NCBI GenBank assembly: GCA_024404335.1
Contig: JAKSQA010000022.1
Location: forward strand, 1-9,952
Direction of reading: 5' to 3'
Length of the DNA stretch: 9,952 nucleotides
DNA from: Mailhella sp.
Lineage (GTDB): Bacteria > Desulfobacterota > Desulfovibrionia > Desulfovibrionales > Desulfovibrionaceae
Shown here: positions 4,687 through 9,952 of the stretch, in pieces
How the letters are laid out: every line of letters begins with the position of its first letter
Numbering within the stretch: the stretch's first letter is position 1
Notes under the pieces: model-generated
The model's input: only the letters and a program-made list of their open reading frames with translations
The model's database searches: none
Told to the model about the DNA's origin: nothing
Program-made: the position numbers and the translations under genes

Positions 4687-6678
4687 ATGAAGCCGCTTTA
4701 TAAAGAAAAATATCCTCACGCATTTGCCCCCCTCACCGTCGGCCGCAAGGGGCAGGTCACCTTCAAGCACCGCATGCTTGTTCCGCCGCTTGGTTCCCAG
4801 GGCGACATCGTCGACTCCCATCACCGCCTCAACCGTGACGGTGTAGACCATTACATGGATTATGTGCGCGGCGGCGCCGCCCTCGTGACCGTTCCCATGG
4901 AAATTCCGCCGAACGGCGGTCACCGCGGCGACCTCGTCCTTGACGACAAGGTCGACGGCTTCATCTACATGCACAATTTCCAGCGCCCTGCCCATATGTA
5001 CGGCTGCGTGACCTTCTGCGAAATCTATCATGCAGGCTGCTGCATGCTCCCTTGGCCGGGCTACGACCTCATCAGCTCCAGCGCCTTCATGTATAACGGA
5101 CGCATGACCCGCGCCATGGACCGGAAGGACATGGATGAAGTGACGAAGATGTATGTCGACGCCGCCATTCTTGCCGTTCGTTCCGGATTCGACGGCATCC
5201 TGCTCCATTACGGCCACGGCTGGCTGATGAACAACTTCCTTTCGCCCCTGTGCAACAAGCGCACGGACGAATACGGCGGATCCGTTGAGAACCGCTGCCG
5301 CTATCCCCTTGAAGTTATCAAGGCCATCCGCGATACCATCGGCTACGATACCGTCATCGAGCTGCGTCTCAACGGCGACGACAAGAAGGAAGGCGGCATC
5401 ACTCCCGACGACTGCGCACAGCAGGCCCTGATTTTCCAGGATTACGTCGATATGATCCACGTCTCCTGCGGCACCCGCCTCGACGCACACGCCCGCCCGA
5501 AGATGCATCCCACCTGCTTCGTTCCTGAAGCGCACAATGCCGATGCCGCCTGGACCCTTAAAAAGGCCGGCGTCAAGGTGCCCGTCGGTGTCGTAGGCGC
5601 CATCAGCGGCGTTCAGACCGCCGAGAAGCTTCTCGCCGAGGGCAAGTGCGACTACGTCCTCGTAGGCCGCCAGTCCGTCGCCGATCCCGAATGGTTCAAC
5701 AAGGTCCGCGAAGGGCGCGAAGAGGATATCCGCCCCTGCATCCGTTGCGACAACTGCCTTGACTTCGGGCGCCGCGGCTCCCTCACCACCGAGGTGAACA
5801 TACAGACTACGGCCACCTTCGACGGCCATTGCTCCGTCAACCCCATGTTCCGCCAGGGCCACTACAAGCAGTACATGCTTGGCGAAACGACTCCGAAGAA
5901 GGTTGCGGTCGTCGGCGGCGGCATCGCCGGCATGCAGGCTGCGCTGAAGGCAGTGGACCGCGGCCATACCGTCACCCTGTTCGAGAAGTCCGGAAAGCTC
6001 GGCGGCCAGACGGCAATGTATCCCGACCATCTGTGGTTCAAGGGCCATGTGAAGGCCCTGAACGACTACTTCGTCACCCAGATCGCCAAGAGCCCCGTTA
6101 CCGTAAGGCTCAATACTGAAGCCACTCCCGAGATGGTCTCCGAGGCCGACTTCGACGCCGTGATCGTGGCCGTCGGTGCGAAGCAGGCCATTCCTCCGAT
6201 TCCCGGCATTGAGAAGGCCATGATGGCTTGGGATTTCTTCGGCAATGAGGAAAAGGTCGGGAAGAAGGTCGTCATCATCGGCGGCGGATCCGTCGGATGC
6301 GAGATCGCTATCCAGCTCGGCGGCAAGGGCCGCGAATGCACTGTTGTGGAAATGACGAAGTGGTTCGCTCCGAACTCCCAGATTTCCGAGCGCATGAGCC
6401 TTGAGGAACACATGGCCCTGAACAAGGTCGATTGCCTGCTCGAGACCGTGTGCACGTCGATTTCCGACAAGGGCGTCACGGTTAAGGACAAGGACGGCAA
6501 TGAGCGCCTTATCGAAGCCGACACCGTCATCGTAAGCGCCGGCTCCCGTCCGCTCGCCGATGTGCGCGACGGATTCAATGACACGGCGTTCGATGTCATC
6601 GCCGTCGGTGACTGCCGCAGGACCGGAACCATCCGTACCGCCATTGAAGACGGCTGGGATGCCGGCGCCCGTATCTGA
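4687..6678 (+). CDS. Enoate reductase-like NAD(P)H:flavin oxidoreductase (FMN, 4Fe-4S, FAD)
   Basis: A 663-residue protein of the family that includes 2,4-dienoyl-CoA reductase FadH, trimethylamine dehydrogenase, clostridial enoate reductase and BaiCD/BaiH. Residues 1-345 form the FMN TIM barrel, with the hallmark HYGHGWLMNNFLSP (174-187) and TDEYGGSVENR (193-203) and the FMN-phosphate region LVGRQSVADP (325-334). Iron-sulfur ligands are Cys351, Cys354, Cys357 and Cys382. A Rossmann fold for FAD starts at VVGGGIAGMQA (408-418). A second nucleotide fold, IIGGGSVGCE (530-539), should bind NAD(P)H. Such enzymes pass electrons from NAD(P)H through FAD and the cluster to FMN, usually to reduce an activated C=C bond; they are cytosolic and oxygen-sensitive. 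There is no signal peptide. AGGAGG (4676-4681) lies 5 bases before the ATG. The gene is first in an operon with a TRAP transporter, suggesting it acts on the imported acid. Oddities are HAGCC (115-119) instead of the usual HxGR and a long third-to-fourth Cys gap. Its codons look optimised. Exact substrate unknown. Confidence 0.94.
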   Translation: MKPLYKEKYPHAFAPLTVGRKGQVTFKHRMLVPPLGSQGDIVDSHHRLNRDGVDHYMDYVRGGAALVTVPMEIPPNGGHRGDLVLDDKVDGFIYMHNFQRPAHMYGCVTFCEIYHAGCCMLPWPGYDLISSSAFMYNGRMTRAMDRKDMDEVTKMYVDAAILAVRSGFDGILLHYGHGWLMNNFLSPLCNKRTDEYGGSVENRCRYPLEVIKAIRDTIGYDTVIELRLNGDDKKEGGITPDDCAQQALIFQDYVDMIHVSCGTRLDAHARPKMHPTCFVPEAHNADAAWTLKKAGVKVPVGVVGAISGVQTAEKLLAEGKCDYVLVGRQSVADPEWFNKVREGREEDIRPCIRCDNCLDFGRRGSLTTEVNIQTTATFDGHCSVNPMFRQGHYKQYMLGETTPKKVAVVGGGIAGMQAALKAVDRGHTVTLFEKSGKLGGQTAMYPDHLWFKGHVKALNDYFVTQIAKSPVTVRLNTEATPEMVSEADFDAVIVAVGAKQAIPPIPGIEKAMMAWDFFGNEEKVGKKVVIIGGGSVGCEIAIQLGGKGRECTVVEMTKWFAPNSQISERMSLEEHMALNKVDCLLETVCTSISDKGVTVKDKDGNERLIEADTVIVSAGSRPLADVRDGFNDTAFDVIAVGDCRRTGTIRTAIEDGWDAGARI

Positions 6679-6703
6679 TCCGTCCGGGTTCTCAAAGTAA
6701 AAA

Positions 6704-6727
6704 TGCCGGGCGGGCATTCGCCCGGCA
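6704..6727 (+). other. Intercistronic hairpin between the reductase gene and dctP
   Basis: TGCCGGGCG (6704-6712) pairs perfectly with CGCCCGGCA (6719-6727) around the 6-base loop GGCATT. No U tract follows on the plus strand, so it more likely protects the 3' end of the reductase message or partly attenuates than terminates. On the minus strand it is followed by TTTTTAC, so it could stop antisense transcription. The dctP Shine-Dalgarno begins 11 bases after the stem. Confidence 0.55.
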
Positions 6728-6749
6728 ACATACCTATAAAGGAGCTTTT

Positions 6750-7763
6750 ATGACGATGCGTTCTTTGTTCAAAGCCTTCGTGGCCCTCGCCGTTACCGGC
6801 ATGGTGCTTGCTCCCGCATGCGCTGATGCGAAGACCGTGATGCGGCTCGCCAACACCGGCGGTCCGAACGACGACTACACCTACGGCTGCAACCAGTTCG
6901 CCAAGGAACTGAAGGAAATTTCCAAGGGTGCCTTCGAGGTCAAGGTCATGAGCAACGGCGTTCTCGGCAACGACCGTGTCGTGACGGAAATGACCCAGCA
7001 GGGATCCCTGGACTTCAACCTTGTGGGCCAGAGCCAGCTGAACCTCTTCATCAAGCCTCTTCTTGCCATGGACCTGCCGTATATGGTCAAGTACGAAAAG
7101 AACCGCAAGGTCTTGGAAGCATTCGACCAGTATGACGGCAAGCTGTACAAGTATGTGGATGCCGAAGCGGCCAAGGCCGGCCTTAAGCTGGTCATGACCC
7201 TCGACACCCCCTTCCGCTCCTATGCGTTCACGCCCAAGTCCGGCGTGAAGGACCTTGCCAGCGCCAAGGGCGTCAAGGCCCGCGTCACCATGTCGCCCAT
7301 TGAAAAGGCCTTCGTCAATGCCATCGGCATGAACCCCTGCCCCGTCGGCTGGACCGAAGTGTACACCGCCCTGCAGCAGGGCACCGTTGACGGCGAGATC
7401 ATCAGCCCCGGCACCTTCGCTTCCTTCAACCGTGTTGAAGTCGAAGACCGCTTCCTCCTTACCCGCCACAACATGGCCAAGTGCTTTGTCGTGATGAATA
7501 AGGCGAAGTTCGATGCGCTTTCCGCAGACCAGCAGAAGATGATCCTTGATGCAGGCCGTTCCGCACAGGTGAAGGAATGGGATATGAGCGCCGGCTTCGA
7601 TGCCAAGGGCGTTGCCTACTGCAAGGAAAAGAACGTGAAGATGATCGAGCTGACCGACGCTGAAAGGGCCGAGATCATGAAGGCCATCCAGCCCCTGTAT
7701 GACGAATACAAGGATAAGCTTGATCCCGAGTTCGTGAAGCTCATGCAGGAAGTCCAGCAGTAG
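6750..7763 (+). CDS. TRAP transporter solute-binding protein (DctP/SiaP family)
   Basis: A 337-residue periplasmic binding protein, typical for the DctP family. Residues 1-27 are a Sec signal peptide (basic MRSLFK, hydrophobic core, cleavage after ADA); mature protein begins KTVMRLANTGGP. Family landmarks include SNGVLGNDR (68-76), the basic motif KARVTMSP (176-183) whose Arg178 is expected to clamp the ligand carboxylate, a second likely ligand Arg156 (PFRSYAF), and WTEVYTALQQGTVDGEI (201-217). AAAGGAG (6738-6744) precedes the ATG by 5 bases. It delivers an organic acid to the DctQM permease encoded next. The operon partner suggests the ligand is the reductase's substrate. Strong codon bias and a terminator-like hairpin just downstream fit high expression relative to the permease. 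Confidence 0.95.
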   Translation: MTMRSLFKAFVALAVTGMVLAPACADAKTVMRLANTGGPNDDYTYGCNQFAKELKEISKGAFEVKVMSNGVLGNDRVVTEMTQQGSLDFNLVGQSQLNLFIKPLLAMDLPYMVKYEKNRKVLEAFDQYDGKLYKYVDAEAAKAGLKLVMTLDTPFRSYAFTPKSGVKDLASAKGVKARVTMSPIEKAFVNAIGMNPCPVGWTEVYTALQQGTVDGEIISPGTFASFNRVEVEDRFLLTRHNMAKCFVVMNKAKFDALSADQQKMILDAGRSAQVKEWDMSAGFDAKGVAYCKEKNVKMIELTDAERAEIMKAIQPLYDEYKDKLDPEFVKLMQEVQQ

Positions 7764-7781
7764 TATTCCGGCAATCGTTCC

Positions 7782-7828
7782 GCAGGGGCGGGGGAACTGC
7801 ATCCTTCGCCCCTGCTTTGTCCCTTTTT
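7782..7828 (+). terminator. Terminator-like hairpin between dctP and dctQM
   Basis: GCAGGGGCG (7782-7790) pairs perfectly with CGCCCCTGC (7807-7815) across a 16-base loop. It is followed by TTTGTCCCTTTTT, and after GATG by eight more T residues (7833-7840). The large loop and broken U tract suggest partial termination, allowing some read-through into dctQM. This is a common way to make more binding protein than membrane subunit. Confidence 0.6.
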
Positions 7829-7855
7829 GATGTTTTTTTTCACAAAGGATTTCCT

Positions 7856-9712
7856 ATGGCAGCCTCTGGTTCTTCTGGATTCTTGCGCTGGTTGGATGAG
7901 AACGCGGAAAAGCCCGTCATCGTCATTGCATGCATTGCCGCACTCGTGCTGATTCCCTACCAGGTTATCGCGCGTTATGTGATGGGCACCTGGTTCAAGA
8001 TGAACGTAGACACGTCTGCCGGAGAGGAAATCGCGCTCTTCTGCCTGATCTGGGGAACCTATTTTGCCGTGCCGCTTGTGATAAAGCGCCGGGAAAACAT
8101 CAGGATGACGGCGCTTGTCGACTGGCTAGTCCCTCAGAAATACCAGAACTTCGTTCTCCTCTTCAACAACATAGCCACATTTGCGCTTACCGTGATGACA
8201 ACCTACCTCGGCTGGCGCATCTTCGACCATCAGCTCAAATTTCCCCAGGAAACGCCTACCCTCCGCATTCCGTACTACATCCCCTACGCGATCCTCATCG
8301 TGGGCTTCCTTGCCATGAGCCTGCGCGTTGTGCAGGACTCGGTCAAGCTCATACGGACGGAAGGCCTGTTCCGTTTTCTGCTCGCCGCATGTCTTGCGGG
8401 CGCGCTGGCGGCACCGCTGCTTCTTGTTGAAACGAGCACGACGTTCGTCCTGATGGCCACGCTTTTCGGGGGAATGGTCCTCGGAATCCCCGTCGCCGTG
8501 TGCCTCGGGCTTTCCGGTGCGTTCGCTATCTACGCGTCCGGATTCCTGCAGATGACGATTGTCGCGCAGAATACCTATAATTCCCTTGATTCCTTTCCTA
8601 TGCTGGCCGTGTTCTTCTTTGTCCTTGCCGGCATATTCATGGGAAAGGGCGGCCTATCCTCGCAGCTGATTGGCCTGGCGGACATGATGCTCGGCAACAG
8701 GACGGGCGGCCTTGCCATGGCGACTGTTGTCGCCTGCATGTTCTTCGGAGCCATTTCGGGATCCGGCATCGCCACGGTTGCCGCCATAGGCATGATCACC
8801 ATCCCGGCCATGGTCGAGCGCGGCTACTCCAAGGCTTTTTCCGCCGCAATCGTAGCCTGTGCGGGCGCAATCGGCGTCATGATTCCTCCGAGCAACCCCT
8901 TTGTGCTCTACGGCGTCATCACCAATGTCTCCATCGGCAAGCTGTTCATGGGCGGCGTCGTCCCGGGCATCATCACCGGCATATTCCTTATGACAGTGGC
9001 GTGGGTCATAGCCCGGAAGAACGGATGGAAGGGCTCTGAGCAGAAGCATTCCCTCGGGGAGATACTCGGGGCCGTGTGGGATGCGAAGTGGGCGCTTATG
9101 GTTCCGGTCATCATCCTGGGCGGCATCTACGGCGGTGTCATGACGCCTACCGAGGCCGCCGGCGTTGCTGCGCTTTATGGATTCCTCGTAGGCGCCTTCG
9201 TGCTCAAGGGGATCACCCGTGAAAACGTGATCAGCGTGCTTGTCGACAGTACCGTCACCGCCGCAACCGTGCTGTTCCTCGTGGCGATGGCGAGCGTGTT
9301 CGGCTATGTGATGGCAATAGAGCAGATCCCCGACATGATTGCCGAATGGATGCTGGGCATCACCTCCGACAAGTACATGATGCTGCTTATCGTCAACGTA
9401 CTGCTCCTGGTGGTAGGCGCCTTGATGGAGTCGGCGTCGGCAACGCTTATCCTGGCCCCGATACTCATGCCCGTCATGGTACAGGTAGGCGTAGACCCCG
9501 TGCACTTCGGTGTCATTCTCGTCTGCAACCTCGCCATCGGCTTCATTACGCCGCCCATCGGCCAGAGCCTTTTTGTTGCGGCGGCCATATCCGACGAGCG
9601 GGCCGAGCATATCGCCGTGGCTGCCGTGCCGCTTATCGCGGCAATGCTCCTCATGATACTTCTGATCACATATATCCCTGAAATCTGCATGTTCCTCCCC
9701 GGGCTCATGTAG
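7856..9712 (+). CDS. TRAP transporter fused permease, DctQM
   Basis: A 618-residue inner-membrane protein. The ATG at 7856 has AAAGGA (7844-7849) six bases upstream; an in-frame TTG at 7817 lies inside the hairpin and is unlikely. Residues 1-170 are the DctQ-type small subunit with four membrane segments (about 20-40, 58-76, 98-118 and 140-160), including GEEIALFCLIWGTYFAVPL and RRENIRM. From about 174 the DctM-type large subunit follows, with many membrane helices and family motifs FGAISGSGIATVAAIG (297-312), IPPSNP (343-348), GGVMTPTEAAG (426-436) and ITPPIG (564-569). TRAP permeases drive uptake by sodium or proton gradient using the DctP-bound ligand. Q-M fusion is common in the family. 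Codon use is less optimised than in the two genes upstream. No cognate of a second TRAP system is present, so it should pair with the preceding binding protein. Confidence 0.96.
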   Translation: MAASGSSGFLRWLDENAEKPVIVIACIAALVLIPYQVIARYVMGTWFKMNVDTSAGEEIALFCLIWGTYFAVPLVIKRRENIRMTALVDWLVPQKYQNFVLLFNNIATFALTVMTTYLGWRIFDHQLKFPQETPTLRIPYYIPYAILIVGFLAMSLRVVQDSVKLIRTEGLFRFLLAACLAGALAAPLLLVETSTTFVLMATLFGGMVLGIPVAVCLGLSGAFAIYASGFLQMTIVAQNTYNSLDSFPMLAVFFFVLAGIFMGKGGLSSQLIGLADMMLGNRTGGLAMATVVACMFFGAISGSGIATVAAIGMITIPAMVERGYSKAFSAAIVACAGAIGVMIPPSNPFVLYGVITNVSIGKLFMGGVVPGIITGIFLMTVAWVIARKNGWKGSEQKHSLGEILGAVWDAKWALMVPVIILGGIYGGVMTPTEAAGVAALYGFLVGAFVLKGITRENVISVLVDSTVTAATVLFLVAMASVFGYVMAIEQIPDMIAEWMLGITSDKYMMLLIVNVLLLVVGALMESASATLILAPILMPVMVQVGVDPVHFGVILVCNLAIGFITPPIGQSLFVAAAISDERAEHIAVAAVPLIAAMLLMILLITYIPEICMFLPGLM

Positions 9713-9733
9713 CAATGGCGCATGCCGGGCGGC

Positions 9734-9760
9734 AAAGAGGGGAGCCGTGCTCCCTTCTTT
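9734..9760 (+). terminator. Intrinsic terminator at the end of the operon
   Basis: AAAGAGGGGAGC (9734-9745) pairs with GCTCCCTTCTTT (9749-9760) around a CGT loop, giving 12 pairs with one G-T wobble. The A-rich left arm and T-rich right arm resemble a bidirectional intrinsic terminator. It begins 22 bases after the dctQM stop codon, so the transcription unit should end here. Confidence 0.75.
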
Positions 9761-9952
9761 CCGTCTCTGGAATGCTCGGCCGTGTCTGCGCTGCCGGCGG
9801 ATTTTGAGGAAGCGCATTGCCTGCGCTCCATCAGGTCATGCTCATGGACAGGCATCATGCGGAAAGGGAGATCCTCTTTCTCCGATGGGGACGGCATGGC
9901 GCGCATTTTCGTAGCGGGGACGCCGTGGCCGGTCTGATCCGCATTCGGAAAG
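9761..9952. other. Downstream stretch with no supportable gene
   Basis: After the terminator, short open frames exist on both strands up to the window edge. None has a good Shine-Dalgarno plus a recognisable protein sequence. It may be spacer or the edge of a gene lying mostly outside the window. Confidence 0.5.

Noticed and set aside
4600..4723. Earlier starts for the sigma-54 regulator (ATG at 4723 or 4600)
   Set aside because: The first lies in the opposing reductase gene. The second is above the likely start point and overlaps the -24/-12 element. Neither has a Shine-Dalgarno at proper spacing.
4666..6717. 683-codon open frame on the minus strand, antisense to the whole reductase gene
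   Set aside because: Its translation has no recognisable motif, while the plus strand shows a complete enzyme. Strongly biased GC-ending codons leave few stops on the opposite strand.
6066..7802. 578-codon minus-strand open frame across the reductase end and dctP
   Set aside because: It is a shadow of two clear plus-strand genes, and there is no Shine-Dalgarno or family resemblance.
7817..7855. Upstream TTG start adding 13 residues to DctQM
   Set aside because: It lies in the terminator-like hairpin tail, while the ATG at 7856 has AAAGGA at ideal spacing and a normal DctQ N-terminus.
9838..9952. Plus-strand frame starting MLMDRHHAER, open to the window edge
   Set aside because: There is only a weak CAGG upstream, the sequence matches no family I know, and 38 codons is too short to separate from chance.

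Overview
The window reads as a high-GC bacterial chromosome segment, most likely from a sulfite- or sulfate-reducing member of the Desulfovibrionaceae (Desulfobacterota). That placement is inference. It rests on a sigma-54 enhancer-binding regulator with a matching -24/-12 promoter, a fused DctQM TRAP permease, and an anaerobic flavin/Fe-S reductase. No rRNA, tRNA, CRISPR array, IS element or integration site was seen.

Left part (1-1652): the first 23 codons of pdxS (PLP synthase lyase subunit) run leftwards off the window. A MocR/PdxR-type regulator gene (GntR winged helix plus aminotransferase-like domain) is transcribed away from it, the usual arrangement for PdxR and its target. This regulator has an in-frame amber codon in place of the family's Tyr at the end of the recognition helix. 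Independently, it has Glu where the PLP-binding Lys should be. The pdxS-pdxR gap carries four GACAA direct repeats spaced 11, 21 and 21 bp apart.

Middle (1843-2823, minus strand): an exported protein, possibly a lipoprotein, made of Sel1-like repeats, a Pro/Ala linker and ankyrin repeats. It converges on pdxR.

Right part (2942-9712): one physiological module. A GAF-AAA+-Fis sigma-54 activator reads leftwards. Opposite it lie an old-yellow-enzyme/enoate-reductase-like FMN/4Fe-4S/FAD oxidoreductase, a TRAP solute-binding protein and a fused DctQM TRAP permease. The 128-bp divergent gap and the adjoining regulator codons hold a complete textbook control region: three TCCGA-N4-TCGGA palindromes (the third copy imperfect) as upstream activating sites, a near-consensus IHF site, and a sigma-54 promoter whose -12 half overlaps a sigma-70-like promoter for the regulator. 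Hairpins follow the reductase gene and dctP, and a strong terminator follows dctQM, so the operon probably makes more binding protein than permease.

The simplest reading is a substrate-induced system that imports an organic acid, probably alpha,beta-unsaturated, and reduces it in the cytoplasm, either as an electron sink or as a first catabolic step. The substrate cannot be told from sequence. I do not recognise this exact regulator-reductase-TRAP unit as a characterised system; it is the best candidate here for something undescribed. The last 190 bases hold no gene I can support.
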